From Xanthomarina arctica (lineage in GTDB: Bacteria; Bacteroidota; Bacteroidia; Flavobacteriales; Flavobacteriaceae), in assembly GCF_014638915.1 (NCBI RefSeq), contig NZ_BMFQ01000001.1, positions 1,129,142 through 1,193,141 of the forward strand: a stretch of DNA of 64,000 nucleotides. The letters are read 5' to 3'. The notes under the pieces were generated by a model, which did not search any database, was not told where the DNA came from, and was given only the letters and a program-made list of their open reading frames with translations. This document shows positions 34,274-42,453 of this stretch, in pieces (within the stretch, counting starts at the first letter, position 1; every line of letters begins with the position of its first letter). The position numbers and the translations under genes were made by a program.

Positions 34274-35095
34274 TTAAAGAATTATTTTAAGATCTTGGTA
34301 ATACTGTCGGGTAATATGTAAGCCATTATGTCCCGCATCTATAATAGGAAATAGTGTGATGTTATTTGGTTGGATAGCTTGAAGTTTTTTAGCATTTGTT
34401 TCTGGATGAATCAAAAAGTCGCGAGTGCCATAAAAAATCTTAATCGGACAGGTTACATCCTTTAAGAATAGATAGGTTGGAATGTCGTATTTAATTATAA
34501 AATCTGGAATTGGAGGCGCAATTTCTTCAGAAATCAAGGTTTTCCAAGAATAATAAGGCGCATTTAAAATAAGCATTTTGGGCTTATTCTTAGATGCTAA
34601 ATAGCTTGCGAGTCCAGAGCCTAAAGAAAACCCTAGTATTACTATCTCATCTTCGCTGTAACGGGTTTTAGTGAAATCGTAAACCTTTTGCATGTCACTA
34701 AATAACTCATCAGCATTAGAATAGTATCCATCACTTTTTCCATAACTTCTATAATCAACAAATAGAATGTCGTAATTATTTTCTAGGTATAAATTGGCGC
34801 GTTTTCCCCAATCATGAATTGCGCCTGCATTACCATGCAAATACAAAATGACTCCTTTCGGATTTTCTGCTTTAAATAAAACGGCATTGAGATTTATTTT
34901 TTCGGCAACAGGAATGTTGATCTCTTCAAAGTTTTCTTCGAATTCAAATGGATACTCTTTTGCTAATAATTTCGGATTGAAAAAAAAGCGTTCCTGTTTA
35001 AAATATACAAAAACTAGGGAAAGTATATAGAGTATAAAAAGCGATGCCACAATTCTGGCTAGGCGTCTAAGTATTTTAGGAAAATTTATTTTCAA
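34274..35095 (-). CDS. Membrane-anchored alpha/beta hydrolase
   Basis: The 273-residue protein has an N-terminal membrane segment (ASLFILYILSLVFVYF) after a basic stretch. A hydrolase domain follows: YLHGNAGAIHDWG (oxyanion region), FVDYRSYGKSDG, the nucleophile elbow LGFSLGSGLAS, an Asp in YGTRDFLIH and a His in DAGHNGLH. It resembles the ABHD/BEM46-type serine hydrolases, whose substrates are mostly unknown. The start is a TTG that overlaps the upstream membrane glycosyltransferase by 20 bases; the only nearby upstream ATG runs into a stop. Both genes form one minus-strand unit. Confidence 0.87.
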   Translation of the reverse strand: MKINFPKILRRLARIVASLFILYILSLVFVYFKQERFFFNPKLLAKEYPFEFEENFEEINIPVAEKINLNAVLFKAENPKGVILYLHGNAGAIHDWGKRANLYLENNYDILFVDYRSYGKSDGYYSNADELFSDMQKVYDFTKTRYSEDEIVILGFSLGSGLASYLASKNKPKMLILNAPYYSWKTLISEEIAPPIPDFIIKYDIPTYLFLKDVTCPIKIFYGTRDFLIHPETNAKKLQAIQPNNITLFPIIDAGHNGLHITRQYYQDLKIIL

Positions 35096-36422
35096 GGGGT
35101 TTCTTTCTTAATATTTCATATAAAAGTACACTATAAACTATAATATATTCCAAACCAATAATCCATAAATTTTCGGAGTTGCTAGTATTGGTATAAGCCA
35201 AATAACTTAGAATAATAACAAAACTCCAAACCAGTGGAAATTTATAATTGGTAAACACGCTTAAAATTAATAGCGTTGCAATGTACCAAGGATGAACTGT
35301 CGTGGCTGTAAAATAATAGAAGGATAAAGCAAAAAGCATAAAGGTAATAAGCTGTTTTACAGATAAGTTTTTTCTAAAGAAGCTTAGAGAAATCACAAAT
35401 AGAAAAACCAATACGGCAGAAATTGTTCCAATAAAAGCTATTTGGTTATAACCTGTAAATACATATCCAATTTCTCTGGCTAAATAATATAAACTGGCAT
35501 TAAATTCAAAATTTTGAAACCATAAACCTACTGTTTCGGCATAGTTGGTAATAAATTGTTGCGAATAAAAAGGCGCGAAAAGTAAGATGGTAACCAATCC
35601 AACAATTGTATAAAATATAAAGCTTTTCTTCCAACCCAATTTAGAAAAAAGTAAGGGCAGAAATATAAGAGGAATAAGTTTTATGGATACGGAACAAGCG
35701 AAAATTATGGCTGCCAGTTTCCATTTATTTATTTGCAATAAATAGAAACTCCATACCAGAAAAAAGATCATGACGCCTTCAAAATGTAGGTTTCCAGTAA
35801 GTTCGATGATAATAAACGGATTTAAAATAAACCAAAAAATATGATATTCAGGAAGTTTAAGCTTTTTAAGGAGTTTTCTTCCGAAGACTAAAGTTCCAAA
35901 ATCTGCTGCAATAATAATAAGACGAAGTCCAATAACAGAACTTAAAATAGACTGTCCTGGAAATAGATTAGCAACAACAAAGCACAGCTGATTTAAAGGT
36001 GGATAATTCGTAAAATGACTAGCGCTCAAACTTCCCATGCCATCAAATAATTCTTGGGCCTGATTTATGGGGTATTCTCCTTTTGAAATAAAAGATTCTG
36101 GTGTAAATAGGTATGGATTCAGGCCTTCTAAAATCATACGTCCATCCCAAATAAAACGATAAAAATCTTGAGAAAGATTTGGAATGGCTAAAATAAAAAC
36201 CGCCCGAAACGCAAAGGCTAAAATTGCTAAAAACTTAAAATTGCTTTTATTGATTTGTATTAATTTATAGAAGAGAAAGAATAGAGCGGCATACAAGGTT
36301 ATTAGCTTGATGGCATCTGTTCTTTGTAAATTGTAAGCAAAACTAAAATAGAAAAGCATACTAGATATAGACAATAGTATGGGAATTTTATAAAGTTTTA
36401 AATTGGTGGTATTAAGAAACAT
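35076..36422 (-). CDS. Polytopic membrane glycosyltransferase (GT87/mannosyltransferase-like)
   Basis: This protein has 448 residues and about twelve membrane segments. An early periplasmic loop reads SQDFYRFIWDGRMILEGLNPY, the acidic catalytic-loop type of GT-C enzymes that use lipid-linked sugars. A second loop has HFTNYPPLNQL. This points to a polyprenyl-phosphate-sugar-dependent transferase of the GT87/DUF2029 kind. The ATG at 36422 is preferred over the TTG at 36425. The GT2 protein encoded at 40137-40826, of the dolichol-phosphate-mannose-synthase type, could supply its donor. The -7 box lies only four bases upstream of the start, which suggests a leaderless transcript. Confidence 0.82.
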   Translation of the reverse strand: MFLNTTNLKLYKIPILLSISSMLFYFSFAYNLQRTDAIKLITLYAALFFLFYKLIQINKSNFKFLAILAFAFRAVFILAIPNLSQDFYRFIWDGRMILEGLNPYLFTPESFISKGEYPINQAQELFDGMGSLSASHFTNYPPLNQLCFVVANLFPGQSILSSVIGLRLIIIAADFGTLVFGRKLLKKLKLPEYHIFWFILNPFIIIELTGNLHFEGVMIFFLVWSFYLLQINKWKLAAIIFACSVSIKLIPLIFLPLLFSKLGWKKSFIFYTIVGLVTILLFAPFYSQQFITNYAETVGLWFQNFEFNASLYYLAREIGYVFTGYNQIAFIGTISAVLVFLFVISLSFFRKNLSVKQLITFMLFALSFYYFTATTVHPWYIATLLILSVFTNYKFPLVWSFVIILSYLAYTNTSNSENLWIIGLEYIIVYSVLLYEILRKKPLENKFS

Positions 36423-36426
36423 CAAC

Positions 36427-36453
36427 CAAAGATAGATATTATTTGCTTTTCAA
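36427..36453 (-). promoter_or_regulatory. Promoter of the GT87-like/hydrolase unit
   Basis: On the minus strand TTG (36453-36451), 16 bases, then TATCTTTG (36434-36427). The ATG begins four bases later, where the transcription start itself would be expected. Confidence 0.5.
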
Positions 36454-36558
36454 GTTTTATAATGAAGAACCTATTTATGAAGAAAATATGCAATTCATAT
36501 AGTAAAATACTTAATAGATGTTATCTTACAAGCTGTTTAAAAATATCAAATTCACCTT

Positions 36559-37791
36559 ATGAAAACTTGGAAAAAAATTGGATTGGTACTTTTGGTTATA
36601 CTTATTATTTTTGGAATTTGGTTTTACCCAAAATACAAAATGCTAAATCTAACCATGCATCTTTTTGAAGAAGATCAAATTGTACACAATTTTAGATCTT
36701 TTGAAACAGTTTGGCCAGTTGCAATTATGGAAGCTCCAGACAACAAGTTTGTTTATCCAAAAGGAACTCCTTTAGAATTGCCTGAAGATTTTCAATATGA
36801 CGGTACGGATTACAATACTCAGAAATATATAGAAGATGCTTGGACAACAGGCTTACTAGTTATTCAAAATGATAGTTTAGTTTATGAAAACTATTATTTA
36901 GGAAATACGGAGTCTACCAGAAACATATCTTGGTCTATGGCAAAATCCTTCATATCAGCCTTAATAGGAATTGCTGTTGAAGAAGGAGATATTAAAAGTA
37001 TTGAAGAAAATGTAGAAGTCTATGTGCCAGAATTAAAAGGATCGGCTTATGAAGGTGTTCGTATTAAAGATGTGCTACAAATGTCGACAGGAGTTGCTTT
37101 TAATGAAGATTATGGCGATTTCTCTAGCGACATTAATCGTTGGGGAAGAGGATTTGCTATGGGAGGTTCTCAAGATGAATTCGCAGCTAGTTTAGAACGT
37201 GAATTAGAACCAGGAACTGTAAATCATTACGTGAGTATCAATACACATGTTTTGGGTATGATTCTAAAAAGAGCCACCGGAAAACCCATTACAGAATATA
37301 TGCAAGAAAAGCTATACAATCCATTAGGGATGGAGTATGATGGCTATTGGTTGCTAGACGGATCAAATATGGAAATGGTTCTTGGAGGTTTAAATTTAAC
37401 CTTGAGAGATTATGCAAAAGCTGGTACCTTATTTTTAAATAAAGGTGTTTTTAATGGGAAACAAATAGTGCCAGAAACTTGGATTGAGGATTCAACTATT
37501 CCAGATGGCACACACGTGCAACCTAGTGATGATTCACTGGGTTATGGATATCAATGGTGGATTCCAGAAAGCAATCAAGGAGAATACATGGCAATGGGAG
37601 TTTACGGACAATATATATATGTGAACCCAACAACCAATACGGTTATTGTACAGCTTTCTGCAAATCCAAAATATAACGATAAAACGAATGTTCCAAGTAC
37701 TTCCTTTTCACATTTAGCACTTTTTAGAGCCATTGCTTTACCTTTTCAAGAAGTGGAAAACATTGAAGATGTTGAAATTATTGTTGAATAG
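36559..37791 (+). CDS. Serine hydrolase of the class C beta-lactamase family
   Basis: This 410-residue protein has an N-terminal membrane anchor (IGLVLLVILIIFGIWFYP). The penicillin-binding fold is shown by the SxxK motif in NISWSMAKSFISALIG (about residue 135), a tyrosine motif NHYVSINTHVLGMILKRATG and the third motif region YMAMGVYGQYIYVNP. In the second motif the usual YxN reads YVS, and the usual KTG/HxG is replaced by GVYG. It is thus closer to esterases and 6-aminohexanoate-oligomer-hydrolase-like enzymes than to true beta-lactamases. The location is probably periplasmic. The substrate is not predictable. It diverges from the glycosyltransferase unit. Confidence 0.88.
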   Translation: MKTWKKIGLVLLVILIIFGIWFYPKYKMLNLTMHLFEEDQIVHNFRSFETVWPVAIMEAPDNKFVYPKGTPLELPEDFQYDGTDYNTQKYIEDAWTTGLLVIQNDSLVYENYYLGNTESTRNISWSMAKSFISALIGIAVEEGDIKSIEENVEVYVPELKGSAYEGVRIKDVLQMSTGVAFNEDYGDFSSDINRWGRGFAMGGSQDEFAASLERELEPGTVNHYVSINTHVLGMILKRATGKPITEYMQEKLYNPLGMEYDGYWLLDGSNMEMVLGGLNLTLRDYAKAGTLFLNKGVFNGKQIVPETWIEDSTIPDGTHVQPSDDSLGYGYQWWIPESNQGEYMAMGVYGQYIYVNPTTNTVIVQLSANPKYNDKTNVPSTSFSHLALFRAIALPFQEVENIEDVEIIVE

Positions 37792-37840
37792 AATTTAGAA
37801 AAAAGAGAAATTTAATTGCTTAGGAAAAAAAAGATTGAAA

Positions 37841-38650
37841 ATGATTATAGATGTACACACCCATATAAATAACTACCATGAAGATCGCGTAGTTTCTCTT
37901 GAAGATTGTTTAAATCTGCTAACCGAAACGATGGTAGAAAACAAAGTTGATTATTCTTTAGTTTTAACTTCTTACAAGGTCAATGAACACAGGCCAAGCA
38001 CTAAGCAAGTGGTTGAGGCTATTAAAGGACGGGATAATTTAGGTGTTGTTTCTGGAATTAGTTACCTGAATTATAATTATAAAGACATCATTGAAATTAG
38101 TGATTATCTTGAAAGAGGACTTATTAAGGCCTTAAAATTTTATCCAGGTTATGAACCATTTTATCCGAATGATTCCCGACTAAAAGTATGGTATGAAATG
38201 GCAATAGAATATGATGTCCCTGTCATGTTTCATTCGGGAGATACCTATGCGCCAACTGGAAAAGTGAAATATTCTCATCCACTTCATATAGACGATTTAG
38301 CAGTCGATTATCCAGATTTAAAAATAGTTATTTGTCACGTTGGAAATCCGTGGATTAGAGACTGTATGGAAGTGGTTTATAAAAATCAAAATGTCTATGC
38401 GGATATTTCAGGTCTTGTTCTAGGTGATTTTTCTGAAAAGTTTGAACGCTTCATGAAAAAGGAAATCGAAGAAATGATTACTTATGCAGGAGATCCAAAT
38501 TATTTGTTATACGGAACAGATTGGCCAATTTCAAATATGAAATCCTATTTAAAGTTTATGGATCAATTAGAATTAGATGACGAAAAAAAGGAGCGGATTC
38601 TTTGGAAAAATGCAGCCGATCTTTATAAAATAGATGTTAGTAAACTTTAA
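37841..38650 (+). CDS. Amidohydrolase-family (amidohydrolase 2) protein
   Basis: This is a 269-residue metal-dependent TIM-barrel hydrolase. The start ATG at 37841 begins directly with the metal motif MIIDVHTH; a TTG six bases earlier is possible but less likely. Other conserved stretches are VMFHSGDTYAPTG, IVICHVGNPW and YGTDWPISNM with the catalytic Asp. This pattern belongs to the ACMS-decarboxylase/amidohydrolase-2 group, which has hydrolases and decarboxylases. No signal peptide is present. It overlaps the convergent glycosyltransferase gene by four bases and lies about 50 bases behind the serine hydrolase. Confidence 0.88.
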   Translation: MIIDVHTHINNYHEDRVVSLEDCLNLLTETMVENKVDYSLVLTSYKVNEHRPSTKQVVEAIKGRDNLGVVSGISYLNYNYKDIIEISDYLERGLIKALKFYPGYEPFYPNDSRLKVWYEMAIEYDVPVMFHSGDTYAPTGKVKYSHPLHIDDLAVDYPDLKIVICHVGNPWIRDCMEVVYKNQNVYADISGLVLGDFSEKFERFMKKEIEEMITYAGDPNYLLYGTDWPISNMKSYLKFMDQLELDDEKKERILWKNAADLYKIDVSKL

Positions 38651-40140
38651 GCTCTAGAAGTTATAGATTTAAAAAATACAAATCCAAAACCAAGGAATAG
38701 CATTAGGTGAAATGGGAATAAACCAAAATCGCCTCCTTGATCGCCTACAATAAAAGCAGAATACATTCCGAAGCCAAAATAGAGAGCTAGTAAGCCTTCA
38801 AAAAAAACATAGATAGGAATGTTTTTATTAATGTATTTATTGCTTTTCCAATTATCGGATAAGGCATTGATATTAAATTTTGGTGTTCTAATAAAATCGC
38901 TTCGTTTTCCTAAATGACCTTCCATTACCGCAATAGAATTATGTAAAGAGAAACCCATGGCGATAGAGAAGAAAGTAAAGAACATAACAATATATTGTAC
39001 AAAATCCTTGAAACTATTACCGTAAATTTTCTTGTACATAAACCAATAGCACACAAAGAAAATAACAGAGCTTACTACAAAGAAACTCATCATGTAGAAG
39101 TACGGTTTTAAATGCGCGTATTCGTTTTTTATGTACAGCATAGGAATGCTCAATACAGCGACTATTAATACATTTAAAAACATGGTAGAATTTAATAAGT
39201 GCAAGAGTCCATGAACTTTTCTTTTCTTTGAAAGTTGTTTGTTAGAAATAACTTTCCATGACATTTTTCTGAAATTCTCAGCACCACCTTTGTTCCATCT
39301 AAATTGTTGTGAACGTGCTGCGCTAATAACTATTGGAAGTTCGGCAGGAGTTTCAACATCTTCCAAATATTTAAATTCCCAATTTTTAAGCTGGGCTCTG
39401 TAACTTAAATCTAAATCTTCGGTTAGGGTATCTCCTTCCCAGTTTCCAGCATCCAGAATACAAGCTTTTCGCCAAACGCCGGCTGTACCATTAAAATTAA
39501 TAAAATGCCCTTTGGAGTTCCTGCCTACCTGCTCTAAAGTAAAATGTGCATCAAGAGCAAAGGCTTGAATTTTTGTTAATACGGAGTATTCTCTGTTTAA
39601 ATGACTCCAACGTGTTTGGACGACACCTATATTCGAGTTTTTAAAATACGGAATGGTTTTCTTTAGCCAATTAGGCTCTGGAAGAAAATCGGCATCAAAG
39701 ATGGCTATGAATTCTCCTTTTGCAACTTTTAAACCTTCTTTTAATGCTCCAGCTTTAAACCCAGTTCTATCTGTTCTGCAAATGTGAACAATATCCAAAC
39801 CGGTGCTTTTTAAAGCTTCAATATGTTTTTGTGTCGTTTTTAAAGTTTCGTCTGTAGAATCATCTAATACCTGAATTTCCAATTTGTCTTTTGGGTAATC
39901 TATTTTGGATATGTTATCCAACAAACGATCCATAACATACATTTCATTATACACTGGAAGTTGTATGGTTACTAATGGTACTTCAGATGGGTTTGAGAAA
40001 TTAAATTTAGGCGATTTGTCTTTCTTTTTTTGAGCCGATAGATAATTTGATAGCAGGTTTAGTTGTGCCAAAGCATACATGAAAATAAGTAGCAAAGCAA
40101 TGGTGTAAACTACAATAATAAGACTGACTAGATACATCAT
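38647..40140 (-). CDS. Membrane GT2 glycosyltransferase, cellulose-synthase/mannan-synthase-like
   Basis: This 497-residue inner-membrane enzyme has one N-terminal and about four C-terminal membrane segments around a cytosolic GT2 domain. Catalytic motifs are QVLDDSTDET, FDADFLPEP (DxD), TEDLDLSYRAQ (the base Asp) and QQFRWNKG (QxxRW), the set of processive beta-glycan synthases. Similar flavobacterial proteins are often annotated as cellulose-synthase-like; the product is unknown. It overlaps the upstream GT2 gene by four bases, so the two are made together. Confidence 0.9.
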   Translation of the reverse strand: MMYLVSLIIVVYTIALLLIFMYALAQLNLLSNYLSAQKKKDKSPKFNFSNPSEVPLVTIQLPVYNEMYVMDRLLDNISKIDYPKDKLEIQVLDDSTDETLKTTQKHIEALKSTGLDIVHICRTDRTGFKAGALKEGLKVAKGEFIAIFDADFLPEPNWLKKTIPYFKNSNIGVVQTRWSHLNREYSVLTKIQAFALDAHFTLEQVGRNSKGHFINFNGTAGVWRKACILDAGNWEGDTLTEDLDLSYRAQLKNWEFKYLEDVETPAELPIVISAARSQQFRWNKGGAENFRKMSWKVISNKQLSKKRKVHGLLHLLNSTMFLNVLIVAVLSIPMLYIKNEYAHLKPYFYMMSFFVVSSVIFFVCYWFMYKKIYGNSFKDFVQYIVMFFTFFSIAMGFSLHNSIAVMEGHLGKRSDFIRTPKFNINALSDNWKSNKYINKNIPIYVFFEGLLALYFGFGMYSAFIVGDQGGDFGLFPFHLMLFLGFGFVFFKSITSRA

Positions 40141-40826
40141 TTAAAACTGTATTTAAAAATCCAACTTAATATTTTAATACCTGCCATAACAGCACCTTCT
40201 ATAGTTCCTGATACTTTAGAAATACCAATTCTGTTTCTATAATTCACAGGAATTTCAATATAACTCATTTTTTGTTTTAATACTTTTAATTGCATTTCTA
40301 CGGTCCAACCATAGGTTTTGTCTTCCATGTTAAGTGCTAGTAACTTATCATATTTAATAGCTCTAAATGGCCCTAAATCTGTGAAGGTTGATTTAAAAAA
40401 GAGGCTCATTAAAAAAGTAGCTAACCAATTCCCGAAAATTTGTGGTTTGGTCATAGATCCAGTTTCTCTAAGTTGTTTAACACGAGCTCCAATTACAAAA
40501 TCAATGTTGTCTTCAACAATAGGTTGAATAAGTTTGGTTAATTCTTCTGGATAATCACTATAATCGCCATCCAGGAATACAATGATATCTGGTTTCGAGT
40601 CTAACTTTGAAATATAATCCATGCCTTTTAAACATGCATAACCGTAACCTTTGTTTGATTCTTTTAAAACGGTAGCTCCAGCATTTCTAGCATTCTCTTC
40701 TGTCTTGTCGGTTGAATTATTACTGATTACAATAATTTCATCAACAATTTCAGGAATATCCTTAATTACATGAGCAATAGAATCGGCTTCGTTGTAAGCT
40801 GGAATAATAACTTTAATTTGGTTCAT
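40137..40826 (-). CDS. GT2 glycosyltransferase, polyprenyl-phosphate mannose/glucose synthase-like
   Basis: It has 229 residues, with IKVIIPAYNEADSIAHVIKD, the IVISNNSTDKTEE nucleotide motif, VFLDGDYSDYPEEL (DxD-type) and LGPFRAIKYDKL. It lacks large C-terminal membrane segments, as do DPM1-type synthases, which put a sugar from its nucleotide onto polyprenyl phosphate. Such a product would be the donor for GT-C enzymes like the one encoded at 35076-36422. It is the first gene of a two-gene minus operon with a TAnnTTTG box about 20 bases upstream of the start. Confidence 0.9.
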   Translation of the reverse strand: MNQIKVIIPAYNEADSIAHVIKDIPEIVDEIIVISNNSTDKTEENARNAGATVLKESNKGYGYACLKGMDYISKLDSKPDIIVFLDGDYSDYPEELTKLIQPIVEDNIDFVIGARVKQLRETGSMTKPQIFGNWLATFLMSLFFKSTFTDLGPFRAIKYDKLLALNMEDKTYGWTVEMQLKVLKQKMSYIEIPVNYRNRIGISKVSGTIEGAVMAGIKILSWIFKYSFK

Positions 40827-40846
40827 TTAGTGCTTTAAAAACGGTG

Positions 40847-40854
40847 CAAAAGTA
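40847..40854 (-). promoter_or_regulatory. -7 box of the GT2 operon
   Basis: TACTTTTG on the minus strand, 20 bases before the start codon. A matching TTG at normal spacing is not seen. Confidence 0.45.
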
Positions 40855-40868
40855 CAATAGTTTTATTG

Positions 40869-42449
40869 TTATTTCTGTTTTAGTAAATCCATTAAATCAA
40901 CATCGTTTCCTAAAAGGATTTCAGTTGGATTAATACGTCCATCTTCTGGGCCATTTTCTAATTTTAGAACACCTCTTGGGCAAACAGCAGAACAAATACC
41001 ACAACCTACACAACTAGAACGAACAATATTTTCGCCTTTTTGTGCATAAGCTCTTACATCAATTCCTTGTTCGCAATAGGTGGAGCAGTTTCCACAAGAA
41101 ATACATTGTCCGCCATTGGTTGTAATTCTGAAACGAGATTTAAAACGTTGTACTATTCCTAAATAGGCGGCTAAAGGACAACCAAATCGGCACCACACAC
41201 GATTTCCAAAAATAGGGTAGAAGCCTGTACCAATTACTCCGGCAAAAATAGCTCCTATTAAGAATCCATAAATATCTTGAATGGTTTGTGTTTTAATGCC
41301 TAAAACAGCTTCGGTTCCTGAAAAATAAGTGTAAAGTGTAAAACCAGTCATCACGATAGCAAATACCAAAACCCCATGAACAATCCATCTTTCAAATTTC
41401 CATGCTATTAAAGATTTGTCAGATAATTGTCTGTAAGGATCGCCTAAAGTTTCTGCCAAACCTCCACAGCCACAAACCCATGAACAGTACCATCTTTTTC
41501 CGAAGAAATAAACCATGACAGGAACAATTACTAGTGTAAGGACAACACCCCAAACTAAAATAAATAATCCCAAACCACCACTAGCCATAAGTTCGTTTAG
41601 ATTCCAACTAAAAAAGAAATCGTAATCTAAAGGGAAGGCATTTTTAAAATCGTACCAAGGTTTTTCAAAACGTACTAGAATTTCAGGAATAAGAAAGGCG
41701 AATACAATTTGAAAGAAAAGTACAGAGGTTGTGCGTAATATTTGGTATTTGTTATGACGATATTTGATGTACATTCTCACAGCCATAACCGTCATAACCG
41801 TACAATATAAAAACCCATATAAGAACCATTGACTGGCTAGGTTGCCGCTTAAATTTTCGCTAATGGGATCCACCACGTAAGTCCAGTTGACAATAAAATC
41901 GGGCCTAAAATAAAGGAGCAAGTAAAAGCTAACCAAAAACACAAATGCAAACCAGCCAATCCAACCTCGATTCATGGAAGCATCAAACCAGATGCCATTG
42001 TTCTTGATACCTGGACGACCTAAAATAACGACGTTTGGAATGATGTACATTAATGCGCCAAGTATACCCAAGCCAAAAGTTAACCACCAAAAAAGGCTTT
42101 TGTTTTCCTTTACAATTCCTGTTCCAGATTTTTTTGCTATTTCATAACTTAAGCTATGTGGTTTGTCCCAAATAACTTTGCCCCATTCACTATTTTGTTT
42201 GTAAGTTTCATTTGCAGTCTCTAATGCTGAAGTGATTTCAGATGAAAATGAAAATGGATTAGAAAATTCTTTCCCAACAACATGGGCTTTCATGTCATTA
42301 ATGAACAGCTCACTTTTTATACCTTTATTACTTACTAACTCATCCAGTATTTGGGGTGTGACTTCATATTTTCCAATGAAAATTAATGAGATAAACACGG
42401 TGAGACCTGCTAAGAATAAAGTAAGTCCTATATTTTGGATTGTTTTCAT
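40869..42449 (-). CDS. Membrane-bound 4Fe-4S polyferredoxin (NapH/NosR/CcoG-like)
   Basis: The 526-residue inner-membrane protein has about six membrane segments. Two Cys-rich turns, WYCSWVCGCGGLAETLGDP and VWCRFGCPLAAYLG, are of the NapH/NosR kind and lie near the membrane. A ferredoxin domain near the C-terminus has two clusters, CISCGNCSTYCEQG and CVGCGICSAVCPRG. Such proteins pass electrons across or along the membrane. It begins four bases after the FAD-dependent oxidoreductase stop, so the two likely form a short electron-transfer pair: flavoprotein to polyferredoxin to an unknown acceptor. No terminal reductase is near. Confidence 0.9.
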   Translation of the reverse strand: MKTIQNIGLTLFLAGLTVFISLIFIGKYEVTPQILDELVSNKGIKSELFINDMKAHVVGKEFSNPFSFSSEITSALETANETYKQNSEWGKVIWDKPHSLSYEIAKKSGTGIVKENKSLFWWLTFGLGILGALMYIIPNVVILGRPGIKNNGIWFDASMNRGWIGWFAFVFLVSFYLLLYFRPDFIVNWTYVVDPISENLSGNLASQWFLYGFLYCTVMTVMAVRMYIKYRHNKYQILRTTSVLFFQIVFAFLIPEILVRFEKPWYDFKNAFPLDYDFFFSWNLNELMASGGLGLFILVWGVVLTLVIVPVMVYFFGKRWYCSWVCGCGGLAETLGDPYRQLSDKSLIAWKFERWIVHGVLVFAIVMTGFTLYTYFSGTEAVLGIKTQTIQDIYGFLIGAIFAGVIGTGFYPIFGNRVWCRFGCPLAAYLGIVQRFKSRFRITTNGGQCISCGNCSTYCEQGIDVRAYAQKGENIVRSSCVGCGICSAVCPRGVLKLENGPEDGRINPTEILLGNDVDLMDLLKQK

Positions 42450-42453
42450 TTAT

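Noticed and set aside
36462-36668. Small open frame upstream of and into the serine hydrolase gene
   Set aside because: It overlaps the start of a well supported gene in another frame and has no recognisable features.
36559-37791. Calling the serine hydrolase a resistance beta-lactamase
   Set aside because: The YxN and KTG/HTG motifs are replaced and the protein has a membrane anchor; it fits esterase-type relatives better.
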